DNA from: UBA6244 sp965140775
GTDB lineage: Bacteria > Bacteroidota > Bacteroidia > Bacteroidales > F082
Length of the DNA stretch: 64,000 nucleotides
Direction of reading: 5' to 3'
NCBI GenBank assembly: GCA_965140775.1
Contig: OZ223471.1
Coordinates: 4,216,001-4,280,000, forward strand
Position 1 is the stretch's first letter. Every line of letters begins with the position of its first letter. Made by a program: the position numbers and the translations under genes. This document shows, in pieces, positions 55,852-64,000 of the stretch. Below the pieces are notes generated by a model. The model had not been told where the DNA came from and ran no database searches. It saw only the letters and a program-made list of their open reading frames with translations.

Positions 55852-56487
55852 TCAAACAAACTCGTTTTCAACCGCCCATTTCACCAGTCCGGCGGTGTTT
55901 TTTACGCCCACTTTCAGGAGGAGGTTGGCCCGATGTGTTTCAACGGTATGTTTGCTAATAAACAGGCGGTCGGCAATTTCCTGGGTGTTCAGCTCTTCGC
56001 AAATCAATTTAAGCACGTCCAGTTCGCGCTGACTGATATCCGGGAACAGGCTGTCGGTTTGTGTCTGACTTTTATTTTCGTAGAAAATATTGGGCAGTTC
56101 CTTGCTCAGGTACATGCCTCCCTGATGTACCATTTTAATGGCGGCAATTAGTTCTGAAGCAGGCGAGTTTTTCAATAAATAACCGTTGGCACCCGATTTG
56201 AGCAGCCTTTTTACAAAACGTTTTTCGTTGTATTGCGAAAAGGCCAAAACCCTGGTGTCGGGATGTTGGTTTTTAATCAGGCGGCAGGCATCTACCCCGT
56301 TGATCTCGGGCATATTGATGTCGAGAAGCACCACATCTACTTTGTTTTCTTTCAGAAATTCAAGTAGTTGCAATCCATCGTAAACCTCTTTCACCAGGTT
56401 TATTTCATCGTCCTGTTTGAGCAGCGCCGCCACCCCATTGATGATGATGGGATGGTCGTCGGCTATTACCAATTGTATCATATTCAT
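55852..56487 (-). CDS. LuxR/NarL-family response regulator
   Basis: 211 aa from the ATG at 56487. The receiver domain has ADDHPIIING (acidic pocket), the phosphoacceptor Asp in VVLLDINMPEINGVDA, and the FSQYNEKRFVKRLLKSG switch region. The C-terminal HTH reads LFPDISQRELDVLKLICEEL and IADRLFISKHTVETHRANLL, which is a complete LuxR helix-turn-helix. It is cotranscribed with the downstream histidine kinase. Confidence 0.93.
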   Translation of the reverse strand: MNMIQLVIADDHPIIINGVAALLKQDDEINLVKEVYDGLQLLEFLKENKVDVVLLDINMPEINGVDACRLIKNQHPDTRVLAFSQYNEKRFVKRLLKSGANGYLLKNSPASELIAAIKMVHQGGMYLSKELPNIFYENKSQTQTDSLFPDISQRELDVLKLICEELNTQEIADRLFISKHTVETHRANLLLKVGVKNTAGLVKWAVENEFV

Positions 56488-56753
56488 TGTTTGACACCGC
56501 AAAATACGGTAATTTATATAAATTCTAAATAAAAAATAGTTGATATATCTCAGTTTATGCCGGATTATCGGAAATCATCACGAGGTAAAATAAATGATTC
56601 CTAAACAAAGTAGGGTACTTGCTTTTGGCCATTTAATAAAAACAGTGGTTTTCAGCTATTGGCCTGTTTGTGGGGCAGGCAACTTGTGTTTTTCACGATT
56701 TTTAACTTCCTGAAAAACGATTTTTCATTAATTTTAGGCTTTCAATTCACCCT

Positions 56754-57680
56754 ATGGACTACAAAGATTATTATAAGATTCTCGGTGTGGACAAGTCGGC
56801 CACCAAAGAGGAGATAAAGAAGGCTTACCGCAAGCTGGCCAAGGAATATCATCCCGACAAAACCAAGGGCGATAAGGCATTGGAGGAGAAATTCAAGGCG
56901 GTTTCGGAAGCCTATCAGGTGTTGAGTAACGACGAAAACCGAAAAAAATACGATGAATTGGGAGCCAACTGGAAACAAGCCCAACAGCAGCCCGGAGGTG
57001 ATGCCGGATTCGATTATTCGCAATTTTATGGTCAGGCAGGCGGGCAGCGCGGGCGTCATCAAACCTTTCAGGGCGATCCGGAGGCCTTTTCCGATTTCTT
57101 CAACAATATTTTTGGCGGTGGTGTTTCGGGCTTTGGTGGGCAAAGTCGTGGTGGCGCGCGTAAAATGAAAGGTCAGGATTTTGCTGCCGACATGGAGATT
57201 ACACTGGAGGAAGCCTACCACGGTTGTTCACGCATTCTGCAACTCGACCAACAAAAGCTCCGCATCAGCACCAAGCCCGGAACCCGCGACCAACAAAAGA
57301 TCAAACTAAAAGGAAAGGGGAGCCCCGGAATAAACGGAGGTCCCAACGGCGATTTGTATATTACCATACACGTGCAAAAACATCCGGTGTTTAAGAGAAA
57401 AGACGATGATTTGTACAGCACCCTGACCCTGGATGTATATACTGCCGTGCTGGGCGGGTCGGTTCAGGTGCCCACCCTCAATGGAAATGTCACCATGAAA
57501 ATTCCAAAAGGAACTCAGGGTGGCAAAAAACTGCGGTTGAAAGGAAAAGGCATGCCTGTTTACGGACAAGCTGACCAGTTTGGTGACTTATACGTTACCA
57601 CCCAAATACAAATTCCCACCCACCTGAGTCCCGAAGAAGAAAAATTATTTCAAGAATTAAAAGCGAAAAGCCATGAATAG
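56754..57680 (+). CDS. cbpA: Curved DNA-binding protein/DnaJ-type co-chaperone
   Basis: 308 aa. The J domain (1-65) has KDYYKILGVDKSATKEEI and the intact HPD in YHPDKTKGD. A Gly/Phe-rich region follows (about 70-140). There is no zinc-finger domain. Two C-terminal substrate-binding domains then follow: LEEAYHGCSRILQLDQQKLR, ...GGPNGDLYITIHVQKHP, and VPTLNGNVTMKIPKGTQGG. It is a DnaK co-chaperone of the CbpA class. Its stop overlaps the start of the cbpM gene by 8 bp. Confidence 0.92.
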   Translation: MDYKDYYKILGVDKSATKEEIKKAYRKLAKEYHPDKTKGDKALEEKFKAVSEAYQVLSNDENRKKYDELGANWKQAQQQPGGDAGFDYSQFYGQAGGQRGRHQTFQGDPEAFSDFFNNIFGGGVSGFGGQSRGGARKMKGQDFAADMEITLEEAYHGCSRILQLDQQKLRISTKPGTRDQQKIKLKGKGSPGINGGPNGDLYITIHVQKHPVFKRKDDDLYSTLTLDVYTAVLGGSVQVPTLNGNVTMKIPKGTQGGKKLRLKGKGMPVYGQADQFGDLYVTTQIQIPTHLSPEEEKLFQELKAKSHE

Positions 57681-58035
57681 CCTCGTTAGATTTCACGACT
57701 TACACACGCACCTGGCGCTGGAGCAGTTTATCCAGGCACTCAACGATGCCCATCTTACCCACTATGCATCCGATTTGTTGCCCGAGCTCGAACTGGCCAA
57801 CGAAATCGGTTTTATGGAATCCATCGGCAAGGCCCAACAGGTGATGGCCACCCTCAACTTGCCCATCGAAAGCCATTTCAAACGGATATACCGCACCAGA
57901 GAAGGCGCGGTATATTGCGACTATAAACTGTCGCATGTGGCCTATTTGTTGGTGGGCATCAATGGCGATGTGGCCAACCCCAAGGTGGCAGGTATTCAGT
58001 ATGAATTGATAAACAGGTTGTTGGGCAGGGTATAG
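57673..58035 (+). CDS. cbpM: Chaperone modulator CbpM-like protein
   Basis: 120 aa. The overlap of 8 bp with cbpA and the short helical protein (SLVRFHDLHTHLALEQFIQA) fit CbpM/MerR-like modulators, which inhibit CbpA. The C-terminal half (GAVYCDYKLSHVAYLLVGIN) is not the typical CbpM helical tail. The assignment therefore rests mainly on context, and an unrelated cotranscribed protein is possible. Confidence 0.5.
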   Translation: MNSLVRFHDLHTHLALEQFIQALNDAHLTHYASDLLPELELANEIGFMESIGKAQQVMATLNLPIESHFKRIYRTREGAVYCDYKLSHVAYLLVGINGDVANPKVAGIQYELINRLLGRV

Positions 58036-58572
58036 AAAAAAGCAAATGAAGTAGGTTTTGCCGGATAGACCTAATAATTGCTGCAACAACCAAATGCTGA
58101 ACAGGCCGCAATGTTCGGATTTAGCTTTTTTTATTTCACCAATTTACGACAGACTTCTTCGCTCGGTTGGTAGTGGATTGTTGGAGATTGAACAATCATA
58201 AGGTGAAAATTGGTGATTTCATCATACTTCAGACCAATTCAAATGAGGGAACAAGCTTGCCTCATTTCATGTATTTTTTTGGTTGGCAATTAAAAGTTTT
58301 CTGCCTAAAAACACCGTCATGGCACACGTTAGATTTATTTAGAATGATTTTAAATACAAAGATTTACAAAATCAGGCAGGAAATGAATATTTATTAAACA
58401 CCATGATATTTAATTTGTTAAATTGAATATAGTTTGCGTAAATTATCCAAAAAGGTGTCATTCAAGTTCCTTCTCGGGCATATGGGTTTTGTGATATCAG
58501 TCATAATAAGAAACCACCATATGTGATATTTGCGTTTTTCTCTTACATTTGAATATTTAAGCCTATCATTTC
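58036..58572. other. Intergenic region upstream of the cytochrome cluster
   Basis: AT-rich, with only one doubtful 76-codon frame. It ends in a perfect -7 element TACATTTG at 58544-58551, 22 bp before the first ATG of the cluster. Confidence 0.5.
58544..58551 (+). promoter_or_regulatory. Candidate -7 element TACATTTG of the multiheme cytochrome operon
   Basis: An exact TAnnTTTG match. The -33 region is not clear. The likely transcript covers 58573 to beyond the window end. Confidence 0.5.
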
Positions 58573-59442
58573 ATGAGTACCGCTGTTCATCGGATTTATA
58601 TTGCCATCATGTCGTTAATTGTATTGGCAGCGCTGTTAGGTATTGGATATTATGGTTATTCCTATTACAAATTGCCGGTTGAAGAGCGGTTTTTTAGCGA
58701 CAGTCATCAACTTTTAAAGCCAAGTGGGCCCTTGGGGCATGGATTTGGAATTGCCGGAACCCTGTTGATGACCATCGGTGTATTTTTTTACATGGCCAGA
58801 AAGCGAATCAGGGCTTTATCCCGGTTGGGAACCTTAAAATATTGGCTTGAGTTTCATATTTTCCTTTGTACACTGGGCCCCATATTGGTACTGTACCACA
58901 CTTCCATGAAATTTGGAGGATTGGTTTCGGTTAGTTTTTGGAGTATGGTAGCCGTATTTTTGAGTGGAATTGCGGGCAGGTTTATCTACATCCAAATACC
59001 CAGAACCATCGAAGGCAGGGAGTTGACTTTGAGTGAGGTGAAAAACCAAAAGAAAGACATCGGAGCCCTTTTGAAGGAAGACTTCCACCTTAACGATGAG
59101 AGTTTTAACGTCATTATCAAATCTGTAAGAAACAAGGTAGGAGCTTACCACAAAAACCTTTTTAGTAGAATTATCGCCAACTTCAATGAAGACCGCAGGG
59201 TGAGAGCAAGCGTAAAAGAGGTGTTGAAGAAAAACCGGATGACTAAATCGCAGAAACGTGATGTAATGAAATTGGTGAATGGGGAAATTTCCATCAACAG
59301 AAAAATTGAGCGCCTAACGACCATGCAGAATTTATTCAAATACTGGCATGTGGCACATTTGCCGTTCGCCTTTGTTATGCTGATTATTATGATCATTCAT
59401 GTAGCTGTGACCATTGTTTTTGGTTACCGCTGGATTTTTTAA
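58573..59442 (+). CDS. b-type cytochrome-like membrane protein
   Basis: 289 aa with about five transmembrane helices: residues 10-32, 58-76, 94-112, 118-138 and 262-283. Histidines occur inside or at the edges of helices: His56, His95, His109, His259, His262 and His276. These are candidate axial ligands for one or two b hemes. Residues 145-255 form a charged cytoplasmic loop rich in Lys, Arg and Asn. No family signature is recognised, but the helix/His layout and its place before a ferredoxin-flavoprotein and multiheme cytochromes suggest an inner-membrane quinone- or heme-linked electron carrier. That role is inference. Confidence 0.6.
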   Translation: MSTAVHRIYIAIMSLIVLAALLGIGYYGYSYYKLPVEERFFSDSHQLLKPSGPLGHGFGIAGTLLMTIGVFFYMARKRIRALSRLGTLKYWLEFHIFLCTLGPILVLYHTSMKFGGLVSVSFWSMVAVFLSGIAGRFIYIQIPRTIEGRELTLSEVKNQKKDIGALLKEDFHLNDESFNVIIKSVRNKVGAYHKNLFSRIIANFNEDRRVRASVKEVLKKNRMTKSQKRDVMKLVNGEISINRKIERLTTMQNLFKYWHVAHLPFAFVMLIIMIIHVAVTIVFGYRWIF

Positions 59443-59443
59443 T

Positions 59444-60784
59444 ATGGAATTGTTACTTGAACAAATATTGGTTTACGGCATCGCCATACTTTTTTGTTTG
59501 GCCGTGGTGGTTTGGTATTTGCGATCACAAAAGCGTAAGTCGAAAATTGTGGAGCAAAAAATCGCCCAAGCCAAGCTCGACGGATTATATGAGCCCGTTT
59601 CGCTACATCCGGTGGTGGATATTGGGAGTTGCATTCAGAGTGGGGCTTGCATTCAGGCTTGTCCCGAAAAGGATATCCTTGGCATTCGCGACGGAAAAGC
59701 CACAACCATCAATGCTTCACGATGCATCGGACATGGGGCATGTTTTCACGCTTGCCCCACGCAGGCCATTACGCTGTGCATTGGAACCGAGAAGCGTGGT
59801 GTCGACCTTCCACACGTAAGTCAGGAATTTGAAACCAATGTGCCGGGCATATATATCGCCGGTGAATTGGGAGGTATGGGACTTATCAAAAATGCCGTGG
59901 AACAAGGCAAGCAGGCGGTTGAGAATATTGCAAAAAGTTTCAAATCCCATAAATCAGGCAGTAAAGCCGATTATGATTTGATTGTTGTGGGCGCAGGTCC
60001 GGCGGGCATTTCTGCATCATTAACAGCCAAAAAACTTGGCCTGACCTGCCTTACAATAGAACAGGATACACTCGGAGGGACTGTTTTTAGTTTTCCTCGT
60101 TCAAAAATTGTAATGACTTCCCCCATGGATCTCCCCTTGCATGGCAAGGTAAAACTGTTTGAGACCAACAAAAGTGAATTGCTGGATTTGTGGAAAACCG
60201 TTCTGGAAAATAACCATATTGAAATTAAGGAAAACAGTAAAATTGAATCCATTGAAAAACAGGAGGATAATTTTAAGGTTGGAACCAAAAATGGAGAATA
60301 CTTTTCCGCGAAATATGTTCTATTGGCCATTGGCCGACGTGGCACGCCCCGAAAACTCAACATTCCCGGCGAAGACCTGCCAAAGGTGGCTTACAGGCTT
60401 TTGGAACCGGAGGATATTCATGATCTGCATATTGCAGTTGTTGGAGGTGGCGATTCCGCCGTTGAATCTGCCTTACTGCTTGCTGACAGGAACAAGGTAA
60501 TTCTGTCGTATCGCGGCGAAAGTTTTCAACGAATCAAACCCAAAAATGCTGAACGTATCAAAGAGGCCGCAGATACAGGATTGGTAGATGTTCGCTTTCA
60601 AACCAATCTTACTTCAATTGGTAACGATGAGGTGATCATTGAAAACGGAAAAAGTGGCGAATCTGTTTCGGAGAAAAACGATCTGGTGTACATTTTTGCC
60701 GGAGGAGAATTGCCCACGCAGTTTTTGCAAAAGGTCGGCATCACAATCACCAAAAAATTTGGCGAGGCCATATTAAAACACTAA
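59444..60784 (+). CDS. Membrane-anchored ferredoxin/FAD-NAD(P)H oxidoreductase
   Basis: 446 aa from the ATG at 59444, directly after the previous stop; the longer frame overlaps it. One TM helix (6-26) anchors the protein. Residues 55-115 are a two-cluster ferredoxin-like domain: Cys63, 69, 73 and Cys94, 100, 104, with Cys112 extra. In both motifs the second cysteine of CxxCxxCxxxCP is missing (Ser66 and His97). Residues 175-440 are a thioredoxin-reductase-like domain with FAD loop VVGAGPAGIS and NAD(P)H loop VVGGGDSAVESA, but no redox CxxC. A GIYIAGELGGMGLIKNAVEQ segment, normally at the C-terminal end of such flavoproteins, stands before the FAD loop. It likely feeds NAD(P)H electrons to the neighbouring cytochromes. 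Confidence 0.75.
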   Translation: MELLLEQILVYGIAILFCLAVVVWYLRSQKRKSKIVEQKIAQAKLDGLYEPVSLHPVVDIGSCIQSGACIQACPEKDILGIRDGKATTINASRCIGHGACFHACPTQAITLCIGTEKRGVDLPHVSQEFETNVPGIYIAGELGGMGLIKNAVEQGKQAVENIAKSFKSHKSGSKADYDLIVVGAGPAGISASLTAKKLGLTCLTIEQDTLGGTVFSFPRSKIVMTSPMDLPLHGKVKLFETNKSELLDLWKTVLENNHIEIKENSKIESIEKQEDNFKVGTKNGEYFSAKYVLLAIGRRGTPRKLNIPGEDLPKVAYRLLEPEDIHDLHIAVVGGGDSAVESALLLADRNKVILSYRGESFQRIKPKNAERIKEAADTGLVDVRFQTNLTSIGNDEVIIENGKSGESVSEKNDLVYIFAGGELPTQFLQKVGITITKKFGEAILKH

Positions 60785-60807
60785 CGCATCATTTTGAATC
60801 AAACTTT

Positions 60808-62400
60808 ATGAAAGCTAAGGGAAAGATATATCTTGTTATGGTGGTTCTTTTGATCGCAACGGGCGGGTTTGGTCAAATATCCCCCGGCGATCTGGCTCAG
60901 GTCCATTCACACCTGGAAGGCATTTCAAATTGTACGCTCTGTCACGAATTGGGTGAAAGCGTTACCAATGAAAAATGTCTAGATTGTCACAAAGAAATCC
61001 AAACCCGAATTACCCAGGATAAAGGCTATCATGCATCTTCCGAAATAAAAGGAAAAGCCTGTGCCTCATGTCACAACGACCACCACGGACTTAAATTCGA
61101 GATAATCCGCTTCGATAAGGAGCAGTTCGATCACAAGTTAACCGGCTACGAACTGTTGGGAGCCCACAAATTGAAAAAGTGCGAAGATTGTCACAAAAAT
61201 GAATTTATCACTGACCAGAAAATCAAGGATAAGAAATTTAGCTACCTGGGCCTGAACACGGACTGTCTTTCGTGCCACGATGATTACCATCAAAAATCAT
61301 TATCGGCCAATTGTGTTGATTGCCATGGGATGAAAAAATTTAAGCCTGCGCCGAAATTTGACCATAATAAAACAAAATTCACATTGCAGGGCAAGCACAT
61401 GGACGTGGCATGCGAAAAATGTCATCCCATTGAGACGGTGAACAACACAAAATTTCAAAAATTTAAAGGAATTGAATTCCGGAATTGTACCAGTTGTCAT
61501 AAAGATGTGCACGATAATAAATTTGGTCAGGACTGCAAGAAATGTCACACGGAGAACTCTTTCTTAAATATTAAAAGTTTGGAGGGATTCGATCACAGCA
61601 AAACAAATTTTGCCCTGGAAGGGAAGCATGTGAATCTGGACTGCAAAAAATGTCACAAAACGAAATATACCGACCCCATCAAACACGCCCGATGTGCCGA
61701 TTGTCACCAAGATTACCACGAAAAGCAATTTGTTGGCCAGGGCAAAAACCCTGATTGTAAGGATTGTCATTCCGTTAATAGTTTTGTAGGCTCATCTTAT
61801 ACCATCGAAAAACATAATTTAGGAGCATTCCCGCTTGAAGGGGCTCATTTGGCTACTCCTTGTTTCGTATGTCATAAAAAAGAGGATAAGTGGGTGTTCA
61901 AACCCATGGGCCAACGTTGTGTCGATTGTCATACTGATATTCATGCCGATTATATAACGCCCAAATATTATCCTGAGAATGATTGCAAAGCCTGTCATTC
62001 AGTAACATCCTGGAATAAAATACAATTCGATCACAAAACCACTGATTTTGATCTATTGGGCGCCCACAAAAACCAAACGTGTCGATCATGCCATTTTAAG
62101 GGCAGCACCACACAAGTCCGGAAACAGGCCTTTAAAGGAATGGCAACCGATTGCGCATCATGTCACTTGGATACCCACGCAGGCCAGTTTGAGAAGGAAG
62201 GCAAAACAGATTGCAGCCGATGCCATATCAACGAAAATTGGAAACCGGAAAAGTTTAACCACGACAATACCCGCTTTGCCCTTGATGGTCGTCATAAGGA
62301 TGTGGCGTGTTATAAATGTCATAAAGAATTGGTTGTTAACGATAAAAAAGTTGTTCAGTATAAATTGGAGGAATTCAAATGCGAAAACTGTCATCACTAA
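60808..62400 (+). CDS. Exported multiheme cytochrome c, 20 CxxCH motifs
   Basis: 530 aa. A signal peptide covers residues 1-22. I count 20 CxxCH heme-attachment motifs, from CTLCH near residue 42 to CENCH at the C-terminus. Many are preceded by the unit FDH..T.F.L.G.H....C..CH (for example FDHNKTKFTLQGKHMDVACE), seen about six times; it supplies the distal histidines for bis-His hemes. This is the cytochrome c3/DmsE-like wire fold. There is no lipobox and no T9SS tail, so it is periplasmic or associated with an outer-membrane partner. It should carry electrons across the periplasm. Its last 22 bp overlap the next cytochrome. Confidence 0.92.
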   Translation: MKAKGKIYLVMVVLLIATGGFGQISPGDLAQVHSHLEGISNCTLCHELGESVTNEKCLDCHKEIQTRITQDKGYHASSEIKGKACASCHNDHHGLKFEIIRFDKEQFDHKLTGYELLGAHKLKKCEDCHKNEFITDQKIKDKKFSYLGLNTDCLSCHDDYHQKSLSANCVDCHGMKKFKPAPKFDHNKTKFTLQGKHMDVACEKCHPIETVNNTKFQKFKGIEFRNCTSCHKDVHDNKFGQDCKKCHTENSFLNIKSLEGFDHSKTNFALEGKHVNLDCKKCHKTKYTDPIKHARCADCHQDYHEKQFVGQGKNPDCKDCHSVNSFVGSSYTIEKHNLGAFPLEGAHLATPCFVCHKKEDKWVFKPMGQRCVDCHTDIHADYITPKYYPENDCKACHSVTSWNKIQFDHKTTDFDLLGAHKNQTCRSCHFKGSTTQVRKQAFKGMATDCASCHLDTHAGQFEKEGKTDCSRCHINENWKPEKFNHDNTRFALDGRHKDVACYKCHKELVVNDKKVVQYKLEEFKCENCHH

Positions 62401-64000
62401 TCTTCATCCTGACATTCGGCGTCAGTCTTTGGGCTCAGTCGCCCCATGGAGATGATTTAACTATCAGCTGCGACGATTGTCATCAAACTTCCGGCTGGAC
62501 CATGGAGCCCGGCACCTACACTTTTGACCACAACAGCGCCACCAATTTTCCGCTCACCGGACAGCATCAATCGGTGGATTGCAAATCGTGCCACAGCACC
62601 CTGGTTTTTTCGGCTGCTCAGCCCGAGTGTGCCTCGTGCCACACGGATATGCACAACCAAACCGTCGGCATGGAATGTGCCCTTTGCCACACCTCCCAAT
62701 CGTGGTTGGTTCCCAATATTACCGAAATCCATCAAATGAGTCGGTTTCCGTTGTTGGGAGCCCATGCCACCGCCGAGTGTATGGCATGTCATCCCTCCGC
62801 CTCGACGTTGAGCTTCGAACCTTTGGGGATTGAATGTATTGATTGTCATCAAACTGATTATAATTCGGCAACAAGTCCCAACCATGTGGCAGGCAACTTT
62901 TCTACCAATTGCGTGGAGTGTCATTTCATCAATGTATTTACCTGGTCGGGAGCCGGAATCGATCATTCGTTCTTTCCACTTACTCAAGGCCATGCCATTG
63001 GCGATTGCTATCAGTGCCACACCCAGGGAACAGATTACTCGAACATTTCAGCCGAATGTTTCTCTTGCCATGAGCAGGATTACCTCTCTACCGACAATCC
63101 AAACCACTCTTCCATCGACCTTTCTACCCAATGTATGGAATGCCACACAACAGCCCCCGGATGGAAACCTGCAGATTTTCGCACCCACGATGGCCAATAT
63201 TTCCCCATATATTCCGGTAAGCATAATGGCGAATGGAACAGCTGTACCGATTGCCATCAGAATCCGGCCAACTATGCCCAATTTACCTGCATCGATTGTC
63301 ATGAACACAACAAACCGGATACCGACGATGATCATGATGACGTGGGAGGATATATTTATGAAAGTCAAGCCTGTTTCGATTGTCATCCCACAGGCAGCGG
63401 CGAAGGCGGGTTCAATCACAGTTTGTCGAATTTCCCATTAACCGGAGCTCATACAACCACCGACTGCATCGATTGTCATGCCGGCGGATATTCAGGTACC
63501 CCCACCGTTTGTTCCGAATGTCATATGGAAGATTATACACAAACCACCAATCCGGCTCACAACCAAATCGGGATTAATACCGAGTGCGATCAGTGTCACA
63601 CAACTGTACCTGACTGGAAACCTGCTACTTTTGCCATTCACAACGATTACTATACACTCACCGGAGCACATGGTCGCATTGCCACCGACTGTTTTGCCTG
63701 TCACGAAGGTAGTTATGTAAATACGCCCAACTTATGTTTTAGTTGTCATATCAACGATTACAACCAAACCAATGATCCGCCCCATGCTACGGCTCAGTTT
63801 TCCACCGAATGCGAATCGTGTCATAGCACAGAAGCCTGGCAGCCCGCCACCTTTGACCACGATGGGCAATACTTCCCCATTTATTCCGGGAAGCATCAGG
63901 GTGAGTGGAACAGTTGTACCGATTGTCATACAACTCCCGGAAATTATGCCATGTTTAGTTGCATCGATTGTCACGATCACAATCAACCTGACATGAACGA
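62379..64000 (+). CDS. Second exported multiheme cytochrome c, at least 21 CxxCH motifs (3' end outside window)
   Basis: The ATG at 62379 lies inside the previous gene. It opens a signal peptide (MRKLSSLIFILTFGVSLWAQ) and 540 uninterrupted codons that run to the window end. I count 21 CxxCH motifs in the visible part, many with FDH/LTGAH units (for example FPLTGAHTTTDCIDCH). A longer internal duplication contains a YFPIYSGKH.GEWNSCTDCH block twice (near codons 280 and 505). Compared with the upstream 20-heme protein it is Thr/Asn/Cys-rich and less Lys-rich, so the two are distinct. It probably continues the electron path outward. Confidence 0.92.
   Translation, partial: MRKLSSLIFILTFGVSLWAQSPHGDDLTISCDDCHQTSGWTMEPGTYTFDHNSATNFPLTGQHQSVDCKSCHSTLVFSAAQPECASCHTDMHNQTVGMECALCHTSQSWLVPNITEIHQMSRFPLLGAHATAECMACHPSASTLSFEPLGIECIDCHQTDYNSATSPNHVAGNFSTNCVECHFINVFTWSGAGIDHSFFPLTQGHAIGDCYQCHTQGTDYSNISAECFSCHEQDYLSTDNPNHSSIDLSTQCMECHTTAPGWKPADFRTHDGQYFPIYSGKHNGEWNSCTDCHQNPANYAQFTCIDCHEHNKPDTDDDHDDVGGYIYESQACFDCHPTGSGEGGFNHSLSNFPLTGAHTTTDCIDCHAGGYSGTPTVCSECHMEDYTQTTNPAHNQIGINTECDQCHTTVPDWKPATFAIHNDYYTLTGAHGRIATDCFACHEGSYVNTPNLCFSCHINDYNQTNDPPHATAQFSTECESCHSTEAWQPATFDHDGQYFPIYSGKHQGEWNSCTDCHTTPGNYAMFSCIDCHDHNQPDMN

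Noticed and set aside
58167..58397. 76-codon frame upstream of the cytochrome cluster
   Set aside because: Poor coding character, no homologues recognised and no ribosome-binding context. It is more likely leader DNA.

Overview
The window is chromosomal DNA from a member of the Bacteroidota, most likely an anaerobic or facultative relative of the Marinilabiliales/Bacteroidales. The evidence is consistent. Several secreted proteins end in type IX secretion (T9SS) sorting tails of the YPNP...G.Y.(ve)...K.(liv)I type. Promoters match the Bacteroidota -7 element TAnnTTTG. Shine-Dalgarno sites are rarely visible. The central metabolism is the methylmalonyl-CoA/propionate route with a sodium-pumping decarboxylase. 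All genus-level statements are inference.

Layout. 1-22.8 kb is ordinary core genome: a zinc-ribbon membrane protein (cut by the window edge), uridine kinase, a five-gene Na+-pumping methylmalonyl-CoA decarboxylase/epimerase operon, an FG-GAP repeat exoprotein, a serine hydrolase, an Nramp transporter, a redoxin, a GT9 glycosyltransferase, a second biotin enzyme operon that includes a biotin carboxylase (propionyl/acyl-CoA carboxylase), a ROK protein, DNA polymerase I, PhoH and two T9SS-exported proteins. The two carboxylase modules form a plausible pair: one makes methylmalonyl-CoA at the cost of ATP, the other decarboxylates it to pump Na+.

22.8-38 kb is a visibly AT-richer accessory region. 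It starts with an antitoxin-like HTH protein whose AbiEii-type nucleotidyltransferase partner survives only as a 59-codon stub. It continues with a lipocalin-like lipoprotein and three paralogous LRR/L-domain T9SS exoproteins. One of these is split by an intact IS4-family element with perfect ends and a 9-bp target duplication. The region is punctuated by two orphan 52-nt 3' tails of tRNA-Leu(CAA), identical to the 3' part of the complete tRNA-Leu at 33.75 kb. This is the footprint of repeated integration at a tRNA gene, with no integrase left in view. Beyond the tRNA are malic enzyme (MaeB with PTA domain), about 1.3 kb of apparently empty DNA and an isolated AT-rich VOC gene.

38-58 kb returns to core and adaptive genes: phosphoglycerate kinase, a large exported protein of unknown function, a three-gene beta-oxidation set (crotonase, hydroxyacyl-CoA dehydrogenase, SCP-x-like thiolase), a TPR protein, a MobB-like P-loop protein, an RloA-RloB/AbiL-like defence pair, glycogen branching enzyme, two lipoproteins, a TPR histidine kinase with its LuxR-type regulator, and the CbpA-CbpM chaperone pair.

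58.5 kb to the end is the most striking cluster. It encodes a b-type-cytochrome-like membrane protein, a membrane-anchored ferredoxin/FAD/NAD(P)H oxidoreductase with non-canonical Fe-S motifs, an exported cytochrome c with 20 CxxCH motifs, and a second exported cytochrome with at least 21 CxxCH motifs that runs off the window. Together they look like a dedicated electron-transfer route from the NAD(P)H pool across the inner membrane into a periplasmic or extracytoplasmic heme wire.
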